From NCBI GenBank assembly GCA_001313065.1, contig BBFD01000034.1:1-20117 (forward strand): a DNA stretch of 20,117 nucleotides. Direction: 5' to 3'. Every line of letters starts with the position of its first letter. The first letter of the stretch is position 1. Shown in pieces: positions 1-8,416 of the stretch. The notes below the pieces were generated by a model, which was not told where the DNA came from, did no database searches, and saw only the letters and a list, made by a program, of their open reading frames with translations. The position numbers and the translations under genes were made by a program. The DNA comes from Silvimonas sp. JCM 19000 (GTDB lineage: Bacteria > Pseudomonadota > Gammaproteobacteria > Burkholderiales > Chitinibacteraceae).

Positions 1-936
1 CGCAGTGCCAGCACGGCGGCCGCCGACAGCGGCGCACCGGGCGGCACGTATGTGGTGAAGAAGGGCGATACCCTGTACCGCATTGCGCTGGATCATGGCG
101 TGGCTTATCGCGATCTGGCGGCATGGAACAATCTGCAAGACATCAATGGCATCAAGGTGGGCCAGACGCTCAAGCTGAGCGCTTCGGGTGCGCCGGGGGC
201 CACGCCGCCAGGTGACGACAATGCACCGGCAGGTGTCGAAGTTCATGCATTGAAACAAGATGTTGCCGTGGCCGCCGCGCCCGCAGGGGGCAACGGTGCA
301 ATAACCAGCAGCCCTGCCGCTAATCAGGTCACGCCTGCAATTGCCACGAACGCGCATTACCCCAAGGCAGTCAAATTGCCCTTTAGCGCGCAGAATGCCA
401 GTGGCATAGCCGCTGCTGCGGATGGCCCGGCAGTTGCGCCGAAACCACAAAATTCCAATCAAAGTTTACCCGCTTCGACAGCGATTGTTGCAGCGCCGCA
501 AGCTGGCGGCAATGTAACAAACGGTAACGAGAAAGCACCAGCCAGCGCGGCTTCGGCCGCTGTAGCGGGGGATGCGGAGGTCAGCGACTGGTTGAAACCG
601 ACCGCAGGCAATAGCGATAAACCTTTCAGCGAGGAAAGTCGGGGTATTGATATTGCCGGTAAATTGGGGCAGTCTGTGGTTGCGTCAGCGTCTGGTAAGG
701 TGGTTTATGCCGGAAGCGGTCTCCGCGGTTACGGCAAAATGATCATCATCAAACACAACGCTGAATTCCTCAGTGCGTATGCACATAACAGCAAATTGCT
801 GGTCAAGGAGGGCGACATCGTCAAGAAGGGTGAAAAGATCGCGGAGATGGGCAACACCGATGCCGACCGGGTTGAACTGCACTTTGAAATTCGCAGATTT
901 GGCAAACCGGTCGATCCTGCCAAATACATCCACTAG
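1..936 (+). CDS. nlpD: NlpD-like LysM/M23 murein hydrolase activator (5' end missing)
   Basis: The reading frame is open from base 1, so the gene starts upstream of the window; the lipoprotein signal is not visible. A LysM peptidoglycan-binding domain comes first (YVVKKGDTLYRIA to GQTLKL, about bases 49-177). A low-complexity Ala/Pro/Asn-rich linker of roughly 130 residues follows, then a C-terminal M23 (LytM) domain from about base 630. The M23 domain is degenerate: the metal-binding His before GID is replaced (SRGIDIAG), and the usual HxH is LHFEIR. This matches E. coli NlpD, which does not cut murein itself but activates the amidase AmiC at the division septum. The TAG stop lies 7 bases before rpoS, the classical nlpD-rpoS arrangement, in which the main rpoS promoter lies inside nlpD. 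I could not pick out that promoter. No frameshift is seen here. Confidence 0.93.
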   Translation, partial: RSASTAAADSGAPGGTYVVKKGDTLYRIALDHGVAYRDLAAWNNLQDINGIKVGQTLKLSASGAPGATPPGDDNAPAGVEVHALKQDVAVAAAPAGGNGAITSSPAANQVTPAIATNAHYPKAVKLPFSAQNASGIAAAADGPAVAPKPQNSNQSLPASTAIVAAPQAGGNVTNGNEKAPASAASAAVAGDAEVSDWLKPTAGNSDKPFSEESRGIDIAGKLGQSVVASASGKVVYAGSGLRGYGKMIIIKHNAEFLSAYAHNSKLLVKEGDIVKKGEKIAEMGNTDADRVELHFEIRRFGKPVDPAKYIH

Positions 937-943
937 ATAAATC

Positions 944-1914
944 ATGAACGATCAAATCGATATCCTGGAAGACGAAGCAATGCTCGAAGAGGAAGACCTC
1001 GAGCTGATTGAAGGTGAAGGCGAGAAAGAAGCCGAAGCCGAAGCCGTCGCGGCTGAAGAAGCGGATAACACCAGCTACGAAAGCACCGGCGACGTGACCC
1101 AGATTTATCTGAATGAAATTGGCCACAGCCCGCTGTTAACGCCGGACCAGGAACGTGCGCTGGCTCGTCGCGTGGTGCAGGGTGATTTTGAAGCCCGGCA
1201 AAAAAAATGATCGAGCACAATTTGCGCCTGGTCGTAAACATCGCCAAGCACTACATCAACCGTGGCATGACCCTGCTCGATCTGATCGAAGAGGGCAATA
1301 TCGGTTTGATGCATGCGCTGGAAAAGTTCGACCCGGAGCGTGGTTTCCGCTTTTCGACCTATGCCACGTGGTGGATACGCCAGAGCATCGAGCGCGCCAT
1401 CATGAACCAGTCGCGGACCATCCGCCTGCCGGTGCATGTGATCAAGGAGCTCAATGTGTACCTGCGTGCGCAACGCCATCTGGAAGCGCATCTGGGGCAT
1501 GAGCCTGCGGTCGAGGATATTGCCGCGCTGGTGGGTAAGCCGGTGGAAGATGTGCGGCGGATCATGGGTTTGAACGAGCGCGTGGCCTCGCTGGATGCTC
1601 CGCTGGATATCGACCCGATGCTGACCATCGGTGAGTCCATCCCTGATGACCAGCACGACGGTCCCGAGACCTTGCTGCAGAACGCCGAAATCGAGCGTTA
1701 TGTGCGTGAGTGGCTCAAGCAGTTGAACGACAAGCAACGCATGGTAATCGAGCGCCGCTACGGTCTGAATGGCTATGAGATCTGCACGCTGGAAGACCTG
1801 GCGGCCAATCTCAATCTGACCCGCGAACGGGTGCGGCAGATCCAGATCGAGGCGCTGGAACAGTTGCGGCGCATCCTGCGTCGCTATGGGGTATCGCGCG
1901 ACATCGTGTTATAA
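944..1914 (+). CDS. rpoS: RNA polymerase sigma factor RpoS (stationary phase/general stress), with one frameshift
   Basis: Group 2 sigma-70 family protein. A Glu-rich N-terminus leads into region 1.2 ([17 protein letters not shown]). Region 2 holds the core-binding and -10-melting motifs ([38 protein letters not shown]), followed by region 3. Region 4 ends in a helix-turn-helix ([20 protein letters not shown]). The frame breaks at the A8 run at 1200-1207: upstream reads ARQKK-stop, downstream continues as [10 protein letters not shown]. Six A's would give the expected [11 protein letters not shown] and a 322-residue product, close to E. coli RpoS (330). As written the protein stops after 88 residues. 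An independent translation start at 1207 is possible but would lack region 1.2, so I treat the break as an error. No good ribosome-binding site is visible in the 7-base gap after nlpD. Confidence 0.93.
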
Positions 1915-1960
1915 GGCGAGTAAATCGCCACGCTCGGGTGAACATCGCCTGATCGGTACG

Positions 1961-1993
1961 AAAAAAAGCCGGAGACATGCTCCGGCTTTTTTT
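1961..1993. terminator. Bidirectional intrinsic terminator between rpoS and the M16 peptidase gene
   Basis: A perfect 7-bp stem GCCGGAG/CTCCGGC (1968-1974 with 1980-1986) encloses the loop ACATG. It is flanked by A7 (1961-1967) and T7 (1987-1993), so it can end transcription in both directions. It sits between two convergent genes, rpoS (+) and the M16 peptidase (-), exactly where a shared terminator is expected. Confidence 0.9.
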
Positions 1994-2038
1994 GTATCTG
2001 TCCCTTGGGCCTTGCCTGCCACGCCCCACGCCCCACGC

Positions 2039-4901
2039 CTATAGCGCGGGCCGGGGCGCCAGCAAGCGGGCCTCAGTCGCTTGCGCCACCGGTTGCACGA
2101 TAAAGGTCGAGACCTTGGCTGGGTTGAGGTATTGCTGAATAACAGCGGTGACCTCGGCCTTGCTGATGTGCTCGTAGCCGCTTAGACGCGTCCGCGCCCA
2201 ATCCAGCCGTTGCGGATGTTCTTGCGAGCCATCCAGCACCACATGCAGCCAGTAGCCGTTGCTTTGCGCCGAGTCGCGGATATCGGTCAGCACCGGCGCG
2301 CGTGCACGTTCCAGTTCGTCATCGCTGATGCCGGTCTTCTGCAATTCCGCCGCGATGCCCTTGACCGCGTCTGCCACCTTCTGCGCCGCGCCCGGTTCCA
2401 CCGTAATCATCACGCCCAGCATGCCGTAATTGGTAAAGGTGTCGCTCAGTTGCGAAAAGGCATTTGGACTATACGAGCTGCCCATTTGCGTGCGGATGGT
2501 GTCCCACAGGCGGTTACGCAGGATCTCGCTCAGCAGGTTGAAGCGCCGCGCCACATTAACGTCACGCGCATCCGGCGTCTGCCACACCATAAACACCACG
2601 CCGCGATCGATCTGCGTGCTGACCTTGAGAGTTTCGGTCAGTGGCGACGGAAAGCTGACTTTGCGGGCCTCGGTGTAGTCGGGCTTGACCTCGCGTGCGG
2701 GCAGGGCGCCCAACGTCTCGGACAGCGCGGCAATCACTTGTTGTGGGTCCAGATCGCCGACCAACGAGATTTCCAGCGGGCCGTGCTGCAATTGGGGATC
2801 CAGCCACGCTTTCAGTTCGGCCAGGGTGCGCATGCTGGCCTGCTCTTGCGACGGAATGCCAAAGCGCGGGTCGTTGCTGGCCAGTTCACGCGGAATGCGT
2901 GAGCGCAGCATGCCTTCGGGCGTGTGCTCCAGCGAAATGGCGTTCTGGGCAATGGCTTTGCGCGCTGCCGACAGCGCTTCCGGGCGATAACCGGCGTGGG
3001 TCAGATAGGCCGCAATCAATTGCAGTTGCAGCTTGAGGTTCTCCGCGTTGGTGCGCGCACTGAACTCCAGTGCATCGGTGCCCACGCCAAATTCCAGACC
3101 CACTTGCTTGCCCGCCAATGCGGTTTGCAGATCATCCCAGCTCAGCTTGTCGAGGCCACCAGAACGGAAGGCCAGGTTGGCAGATAGGCCAGACCCGGTT
3201 GCTGCTGTGCAGGTTCGGTCAGCAAGCCCGCGCCCACACGTGCGTTGATGCGGATGGTGTTGGCCTCAAACGGCGTCTTTTTTTTGATATTGACGCGCAC
3301 GTCATTGGCGAAAGTCAGTTGCGTGATGGCCAGATCGTCCACTTGTTTCTGCGTGGTGATCTTGCCGGCGGCCGTGCCAAACCGGGTGTAGGGGAATTCC
3401 ACCGCCGCATCTTTGGCCGGGGCGGCGACGGCCGTGGCGGCGCTGGTTTTCCATGCTTCGCCGATCTGCGCTTGCGCCTGATCCAGTTTGAGATTGCCGC
3501 TCACAAACAGCTTGCGCCCGCCGGTCCATGCGCCGCGGAAGGCGGTCAGCGCCTGATCGGGCGTGATGCTGTTCAGCAACGGGGTTAACAGCGCCAGATC
3601 TTGTTCGGGTGAGGTAAAGACATTCTGGTCATTCAACGCGTCGGTCAGGGCCCCCGCCAGTTGCGGCGAGCGCCGCGTGCGGGCGGTATCGACCGCTTGT
3701 TGCAGCGAGGTGCGCATATTGGCAACGGCAACGCGCAACTCATCGGCGGTAAAGCCATATTGATAGGCCTGGCGCAATTGCTGCTCGGCCAGGGCCAACG
3801 CCGCCTGCCAGTTCTCCGGCTTGGTGGTGACTTCCAGGCTGGACACGCGCGTCTCGGTCATCAGTCGTTTACGCCTATATATCCGGCGCTGATGATGGCG
3901 TCGTCCTTATGCGCCAGGATATCCAGTCGGCGCGACACGATGTCGAGTGCCAGCTGCATGCGCACATCATTCAGGCGGATCTGCGTCTGGTCGAGACCGG
4001 GGAAGGGCTGCAGTGCTTCGATCGAAATATTGGTGGCGGGAGCCTCGGCATCGTAGTGGTAGCCGATGTCAACGCCGGTTGGGGGCGTTACCTTGCCGAA
4101 GTCATAATCGCCACGGGCAGGCGCGCGCGGTTTGATGCCGCCGAATTCCTTGTTGATCAGCGCAATGGTCGATTTGGGGTTGAAGTCACCCACGGCCACC
4201 ACGGTAATCCGATCGGGGCGATACCAGGTGTTATAGAAGTCGGCAAAGCGCTCGCGTTGCGCTTTTTTGAATCACGTCGGCCTGGCCGATCGGCATGCGT
4301 TTGATCAGCAGCGTGTCGGGCAGCAGATGTTTGGACTCGGCGATATAAGCGCGATAAGACACCGAATCACGCGCTCGTTTTTTTCGCTGAGGATAACGCC
4401 GCGTTCGCCATCGATCTGGTCGGGCTTGAGCAACAGGCCGCCGGAGAAATCGGCAAACACCTGCAAGCCTTCCGTCATGGTTTCGGGTTTGGTGTCGGGT
4501 AGTTCGAGCTCGTAAACGGTGCGCTCAAAGCCGGTATTGGCGTTGGCGTCGCTGCCCATGCCCATGCCCAGGCGCTGAAAATACTGGACCAGCGTGCCGG
4601 GCGCGTAATGGGTGCTGCCCTTGAACGCCATGTGCTCCAGAAAGTGGGCCAGGCCTTGTTGATCGTCGGTCTCGTTCATCGAGCCGGCTTTGACCAGCAA
4701 GCGCAGGCTGGCGCGGCCTTTGGGTTCGCTATTGGGCAGGATGGCGTAGCGGATGCCGTTATCGAGCTTGCCGAAAGTGACGGCTGGATCCGGTTTTACA
4801 TCGCTATGGTCTTGCGGGAAATCAGTCAGCGCAGGTAGCGCGAAGGCAGAAAGGCTGGCGGCCAGCAGGCTGCCGGCAAAGAGCTTGTGCAAGAGGGGCA
4901 T
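2039..4901 (-). CDS. Large secreted zinc peptidase, M16 (pitrilysin/PqqL-like) family, multiple frameshifts
   Basis: The N-terminus reads MPLLHKLFAGSLLAASLSAF, a typical signal peptide, so the product is probably periplasmic. About 80 residues in is the inverted zinc motif HFLEH (GLAHFLEHMAFKGS) of M16 metallopeptidases, and a downstream ERTVYEL segment fits the same domain. The C-terminal half (VVFMVWQTPDARD, QMGSSYSPNAF) matches the second, inactive M16 domain pair. The frame breaks at T7 4378-4384 (T5 gives SEKRARDSVSYR), T6 4263-4268 (T5 gives VIQKAQRERFADFY), near 3873 (one G lost) and near 3188 (one C lost). T8 at 3278-3285 adds one in-frame Lys. Correcting all five gives exactly 953 codons, the normal size for the PqqL/YhjJ-like group. 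The natural substrate is unknown. This gene has many breaks, so a true pseudogene is possible, but every break follows the rule seen in neighbouring genes. Confidence 0.87.
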
Positions 4902-5021
4902 AAGACACCATGGTTGTTATGGACCGACAAAGCTGTAATGCAGCTCTGCGTCGGCCGCGTGCCCCTGCGGCGACGCACAAGCTTGGGGCCGCACGGTGAA
5001 GGGCGGCCCGCCAGCTATGGC

Positions 5022-5849
5022 TTAGATGCCACGCAAAAGTTCATTGATGCCGACCTTGCCGCGGGTCTTGGCATCGACCTTTTTTTTCACGATCACGGCG
5101 CAGTACAGGCTGTAGCTGCCGTCTTTGGACGGCAGATTGCCCGAAACCACCACCGAACCCGCCGGGATGCGGCCATAGCTGACTTCGCCGGTTTCGCGAT
5201 CATAGATTTTGGTGGACTGGCCGATGTAAACGCCCATCGAAATGACCGAGCCTTCTTCAACGATCACGCCTTCAACCACTTCTGAACGCGCGCCGATAAA
5301 GCAGTTGTCTTCGATGATAGTCGGGCCGGCTTGCAGCGGTTCGAGTACGCCGCCAATACCCACGCCACCGGACAAGTGCACGTTCTTGCCGATCTGGCGC
5401 ACGAGCCGACGGTGGCCCAGGTGTCGACCATGGTGCCTTCGTCAACAAAGGCGCCGATGTTGACGTAGGACGGCATCAGCACCACGTTTTTTTGGCGATG
5501 TATGAACCGCGACGCGCCACGGCGTTAGGCACCACGCGAAAGCCACCGGCGCGGAAGTCCGCCTCGGTGTAGTCGGCAAACTTGCTCGGCACCTTGTCAA
5601 AGTACTGGGTGCAACCGCCATCCAGCACGACGTTGTCATTGATACGGAAAGACAGCAGCACCGCTTTCTTGAGCCATTGATTGGTCTGCCATTGGCCATC
5701 GACTTTTTTTCTGCCACGCGCCATTGGCCTTTATCCAGACCGTTGATGGCTTCGTTGATGGCGTCGCGCACTTCGGCGGACACATTGCCCGGCGTGATTT
5801 CAGCGCGGTTCTCAAAGGCAGCGTCGATGACGGTTTGCAGGTTGCTCAT
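5022..5849 (-). CDS. dapD: 2,3,4,5-tetrahydropyridine-2,6-dicarboxylate N-succinyltransferase, frameshifted
   Basis: DapD transfers succinyl from succinyl-CoA to tetrahydrodipicolinate in the succinylase branch of lysine and diaminopimelate synthesis, in the cytoplasm. The conserved core is clear: [12 protein letters not shown] at the N-terminus, [33 protein letters not shown], then left-handed beta-helix hexapeptide repeats ([35 protein letters not shown]) and the C-terminal [17 protein letters not shown]. Frame breaks: T7 5704-5710 (T5 gives VAEKVDGQW), T7 5487-5493 (T5 gives [14 protein letters not shown]) and near 5400 (one C lost; restored [11 protein letters not shown]). T8 5080-5087 adds one Lys in frame (VKKKVDAK instead of the usual VKKVDAK). 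Corrected length is 273 residues against 274 in E. coli. The start ATG at 5849 has AGGA six bases upstream. Because the gene is expected to be essential, four indels argue for sequence error. Confidence 0.95.
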
Positions 5850-5953
5850 GGTGGTCCTGTCTCTCTTGAACGTGGGGAATAAATAGATAAAACAATGAAG
5901 CGCCAGCGCGTCGAGCCGCGCCAGGGAAAACCCGGAGTATAACCGAAGCGCAG

Positions 5954-5987
5954 CGGCACGCGACCCATGAGCATGGCCCGCGTGCCG
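5954..5987. other. Strong hairpin just downstream of msrA
   Basis: A 9-bp perfect stem CGGCACGCG/CGCGTGCCG (5954-5962 with 5979-5987) has a further inner CCAT/ATGG pairing. It starts 8 bases beyond the msrA stop on the minus strand and precedes dapD. No T-tract follows on either strand, so it is not a standard intrinsic terminator. It could be a 3'-end stabilising hairpin or part of a factor-dependent terminator. Confidence 0.5.
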
Positions 5988-5995
5988 GGTGCTTG

Positions 5996-6538
5996 TTACT
6001 TGCTTTCAACCACTTGCTTGGGGAAGTGCTTGAGCAGCTTGCGTACTTTGGCCGACACCACCGCCATGCAGTAAGGCTGGTTGGGGTGCTGGTTAAAGTA
6101 GTTGTGGTGATAATCTTCGGCCGGCCAGAAGGTCGGGGCAGCGCTCAGCCTGGTGACGATGGGGCTGGAGAATTCACCGGCCTTGGTCAGTTCTTCTATC
6201 TTCTGGCGCGCAATCTGTTCCTGCTCGGCGTTCTGATAAAAGATTTCCGAGCGGTACTGCGTGCCAATGTCATCGCCCTGGCGGTTCAGCGTGGTTGGGT
6301 CGTGTATGGTGAAGTACACATCCAGCAAATCTTCAAAGCTGACTTCGGCCGGATCAAACTCGATCTTCAGGATTTCGGCATGGCCGGTTTCGCCGGTGCA
6401 GACGGCTTTGTAATCAGGATGGTCGACATGGCCGCCCATATAGCCCGACAGCACGCTCTTCACACCTTGCACGCGCTGGAAAACCGCTTCCAGGCACCAG
6501 AAACATCCACCAGCCAGCGTGGCAACTTCAGTCGTCAT
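5996..6538 (-). CDS. msrA: Peptide methionine (S)-S-oxide reductase MsrA
   Basis: MsrA reduces the S epimer of methionine sulfoxide in proteins, using thioredoxin for recycling, in the cytoplasm. The GCFWC signature is at residues 11-15, with catalytic Cys12. Other conserved segments are VSGYMGG-like [43 protein letters not shown] and QYRSEIFY; the C-terminus has [12 protein letters not shown] with YCMAVVSAK. The length of 180 residues is normal for the stand-alone form without a fused MsrB. The start at 6538 is supported by a strong AAGGAG five bases upstream. It lies 23 bases downstream of queF on the same strand, so the two are probably co-transcribed. The reading frame is intact; the gene has no A/T run longer than four. 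Confidence 0.96.
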   Translation of the reverse strand: MTTEVATLAGGCFWCLEAVFQRVQGVKSVLSGYMGGHVDHPDYKAVCTGETGHAEILKIEFDPAEVSFEDLLDVYFTIHDPTTLNRQGDDIGTQYRSEIFYQNAEQEQIARQKIEELTKAGEFSSPIVTRLSAAPTFWPAEDYHHNYFNQHPNQPYCMAVVSAKVRKLLKHFPKQVVESK

Positions 6539-6561
6539 GGTTACTCCTTGTGGGATCTATG

Positions 6562-7389
6562 TTATTGCCGTGCCGTGCGGATATTGCCCGGCGGTGGCCC
6601 GCTGAAATTACAGCGATAGGGGTTGATGTCGAGGCCGCCGCGCCGGGTGTAGCGCGCGTAAACCGCCAGTTTGATGGGCTTGCAGGCGCGCATGATGTCC
6701 ATAAAAATGCGCTCGACGCATTGCTCATGAAACTCGTTGTGATTGCGGAACGAGATCAGGTAACGCAACAGACTTTCGCGATTGATCGGCGCGCCCACAT
6801 AGCGGATCTGCACGCTGGCCCAGTCGGGCTGACCGGTGACCAGGCAATTGGATTTGAGCAGATTGGAAGTCAGGCTCTCGTCCACCGGGCTATCGAGTTC
6901 ATCGCAGTGCAGTAATTGAGGGCTGGGTTCGTAAGTATCAACATCGATATCCAGATTGTCGATGCAGTAGCCCGCCAGGTCGGCCATCTTTTCTTTGCCG
7001 AACGCGTCGGGCAGGGTGATCTGCACGCGCACGTGGCCGCCGGTTGCGGCCGAGATGTCTTGCACCAGCAAAGCCTGCAGTGCCTCGACGCTATCCAGCC
7101 GGGTCTGGTTAAAGCTGTTCAGATACAGCTTGAAGGATTTGGATTCGACGATATTGGGACTGTCGGCAGGAATCTCGAACACGGCCAGTGCCACCTGCGG
7201 CTTGCCGCGCGCATTCAGCCAGCTCAGTTCAAAGGCATTCCATAAATCAACGCCCATAAAAGGCAGTGCGCCGGTTACGCCGATTTCATCGCGCTTGCCC
7301 TGGCGCGGAATCGGAAACAGCAGGCTGGGATCGTATTCGGTCTTGTAGCTGACCGCTTTGCCCAGCGGAGAAAATTGCGCGTCGCTCAT
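6562..7389 (-). CDS. queF: NADPH-dependent 7-cyano-7-deazaguanine reductase, long form
   Basis: QueF reduces the nitrile preQ0 to preQ1, the last step before the modified base is inserted into tRNA on the way to queuosine. The product is 275 residues, the long two-domain (YqcD) form found in proteobacteria. Visible signatures are [11 protein letters not shown] (about 82-92), which binds the substrate, the catalytic Cys182 in [13 protein letters not shown], and [13 protein letters not shown] followed by [13 protein letters not shown]. The frame is intact. It contains an unexpanded T5 run (RIFMD), showing that not every A/T run in the window is altered. The ribosome-binding site is weak. It precedes msrA by 23 bases. 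I saw no preQ1 riboswitch in the 74 bases upstream. Confidence 0.96.
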   Translation of the reverse strand: MSDAQFSPLGKAVSYKTEYDPSLLFPIPRQGKRDEIGVTGALPFMGVDLWNAFELSWLNARGKPQVALAVFEIPADSPNIVESKSFKLYLNSFNQTRLDSVEALQALLVQDISAATGGHVRVQITLPDAFGKEKMADLAGYCIDNLDIDVDTYEPSPQLLHCDELDSPVDESLTSNLLKSNCLVTGQPDWASVQIRYVGAPINRESLLRYLISFRNHNEFHEQCVERIFMDIMRACKPIKLAVYARYTRRGGLDINPYRCNFSGPPPGNIRTARQ

Positions 7390-7463
7390 AAGAATGTGCC
7401 GAGGCCGTTTTTTTAAAGACGGCTATTTTCGGCCAAACTGCGGCAACGCGCCAGCGCACGGTG

Positions 7464-8051
7464 TTAGCGGTACTTGCGCACCAGGCCCACCATCACGCCA
7501 TAAATCTCCAGTGATTCTTCTGGCCGGATCGGCGAATAGGCGGCGTTATGCGGCAACAGCAAAAAGCCTTGCTTGTCACGCGCCAGTTCTTTCAGCGTGT
7601 ATTCGTTGTCGACGATGGCAACCACGATGTCACCGATATTGGCAGCGGGGCGGCGCTCCACAATGGCGATGTCGCCGTCGTAGATGCCGGCTTCCATCAT
7701 CGAGTCACCGCGCACGCGCACCATGATGGTCGAAGAGGGTTTGGCAATCAGGTATTCGTCGAGCGTCAGTGATTCGCTCATCGCGTCGTTGGCGGCGGCG
7801 GGCAGGCCAGCGGGGACATTGAAGTCAGCCAGTTCGCGCTCAAAGAAGCGATTGGTGGGGGCCAGGCGTTTATCCGGCGTCATTTCGACGTAGCCCGCCA
7901 GAATCAGGCGCTTGACCAATGCGGAGACCGCGGATTTGGACGCCATGCCCAGCATTTCACCAATCACCGCATAAGACGGCAGGCTGCGGTAGTTGCCGTA
8001 GTAGTCCTGCAGTTTGCCCAGGTATTCCTGATCCCGATTCGGGTTGCCCAT
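7464..8051 (-). CDS. LexA-like self-cleaving transcriptional repressor (S24 family)
   Basis: Numbering from ATG 8051, 195 residues. An N-terminal winged-helix region is at about 23-65 (LPSYAVIGEMLGMASKSAVS ... GYVEMTPDKRLAP). A candidate Ala81-Gly82 cleavage site (NVPAGLP) is followed by an S24 protease domain with Ser117 (VRGDSMMEAGIYDGD) and Lys154 (EYTLKEL), the LexA Ser-Lys dyad. Such proteins repress DNA-damage genes until RecA filaments trigger self-cleavage. The N-terminus is unlike E. coli LexA and recalls the non-canonical LexA of some Betaproteobacteria. An ATG at 8069 would add six residues but leave a leader of only about five bases and sit inside the operator, so I prefer 8051. 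Its own promoter carries two matching operators, implying autoregulation. Whether it is the main SOS LexA or a second paralogue cannot be told from this window. Confidence 0.85.
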   Translation of the reverse strand: MGNPNRDQEYLGKLQDYYGNYRSLPSYAVIGEMLGMASKSAVSALVKRLILAGYVEMTPDKRLAPTNRFFERELADFNVPAGLPAAANDAMSESLTLDEYLIAKPSSTIMVRVRGDSMMEAGIYDGDIAIVERRPAANIGDIVVAIVDNEYTLKELARDKQGFLLLPHNAAYSPIRPEESLEIYGVMVGLVRKYR

Positions 8052-8063
8052 GTTGTGCTCACA

Positions 8064-8075
8064 GAACATTCGTTC
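8064..8075. promoter_or_regulatory. Operator 1 (GAAC-N4-GTTC) over the transcription start of the LexA-like gene
   Basis: GAACATTCGTTC; its reverse complement GAACGAATGTTC extends to CGAACGAATGTTCTGT. It matches operator 2 (TGAACGAGCGTTCTGT) in 13 of 16 positions, in inverted orientation. The core resembles the GAACGAACGTTC-type LexA site reported for some Betaproteobacteria and the Bacillus-type SOS box, not the CTGT-N8-ACAG site usual in this class. Confidence 0.75.
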
Positions 8076-8080
8076 GCCGT

Positions 8081-8109
8081 AGCTTAGTGAACGAGCGTTC
8101 TGTTGTCAA
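8081..8109 (-). promoter_or_regulatory. Sigma-70 promoter of the LexA-like gene
   Basis: On the minus strand a perfect -35 TTGACA (8104-8109) is separated by exactly 17 bases from TAAGCT (8081-8086), which keeps the TA----T pattern of a -10. The predicted transcription start is around 8074, giving a leader of about 23 bases to the ATG at 8051. One GAAC-N4-GTTC operator lies entirely inside the spacer and the other covers the start point. Confidence 0.82.
8089..8100. promoter_or_regulatory. Operator 2 (GAAC-N4-GTTC) inside the -35/-10 spacer of the LexA-like gene
   Basis: GAACGAGCGTTC, one substitution from GAACGAACGTTC. It lies wholly within the 17-base promoter spacer, and its start is 25 bases from that of operator 1. 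Binding here would block RNA polymerase directly, the standard layout of an autorepressed lexA gene. Confidence 0.78.
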
Positions 8110-8331
8110 ACGGGATTCTGCTGGCTGACAAAACATGCTGCCGCGCGGTCAGCGGGCCCGCGCGCATGCGGGATGGCGGTCTATCCGGACGGTCAGCCGT
8201 TGCGCCGCGCTGACAGCCCTGCTGCAGCAAGCGGCGCTGCAGCCCGCAAATATGCTGAATGCATAAGAACCCGGTAATTTTATGATTTGCCTTATTACAA
8301 AATTAATTTCAGCTGACACAAAATGACAAAA
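8110..8331. other. Intergenic region between divergent genes, no gene seen
   Basis: This stretch lies between the divergent LexA-like and PEP-CTERM genes. Its left part (to about 8250) is GC-rich with short inverted repeats around GCTGCAGC. Its right part (about 8260-8331) is strikingly AT-rich, with repeated ACAAAAT-like words leading into the TATAAT at 8332. The one longer open frame on the minus strand has no coding character (Arg/Cys-rich, no ribosome-binding site). I see no RNA gene. Confidence 0.5.
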
Positions 8332-8337
8332 TATAAT
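8332..8337 (+). promoter_or_regulatory. Probable -10 element for the PEP-CTERM gene
   Basis: A perfect TATAAT sits at the end of an AT-rich tract, 80 bases before the ATG at 8417. No good -35 lies at 16-18 bases (best TTCAGC at 8308-8313, spacing 18), so the promoter may rely on an activator, on the AT-rich upstream DNA, or on RpoS. Transcription would start near 8344. Confidence 0.55.
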
Positions 8338-8353
8338 GCCGCGGCGGTACATT

Positions 8354-8395
8354 CGGCCACGGCGGAGAAGGCGTCGTGGCCGGTTTGTTTTTTTT
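8354..8395 (+). terminator. Terminator-like hairpin in the leader of the PEP-CTERM gene (possible attenuator)
   Basis: A perfect 8-bp stem CGGCCACG/CGTGGCCG (8354-8361 with 8375-8382) is followed directly by GTTTG and a T8 run ending at 8395. It lies between the predicted transcription start (about 8344) and the start codon at 8417. It would therefore cut transcripts from the adjacent promoter after about 50 bases unless prevented. There is no plus-strand gene upstream that needs a terminator here. The T8 run may itself be over-long, like other A/T runs in this window. Confidence 0.6.
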
Positions 8396-8416
8396 AACCT
8401 GAACCAAAAGGCTTGC

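Noticed and set aside
1207..1914. A separate short sigma factor starting at ATG 1207
   Set aside because: The ATG is simply the Met of the conserved [10 protein letters not shown]; the upstream fragment is in the adjacent frame, separated only by an A8 run, and carries region 1.2.
2210..2902. A 230-codon open frame on the plus strand
   Set aside because: It is antisense to well-conserved M16 peptidase sequence, has an Arg/His-rich composition and resembles no family.
7390..7463. A preQ1 riboswitch upstream of queF
   Set aside because: The gap holds only a short GCCGT/ACGGC pairing around an A7 tract; the characteristic preQ1 loop and pseudoknot tail are not there.
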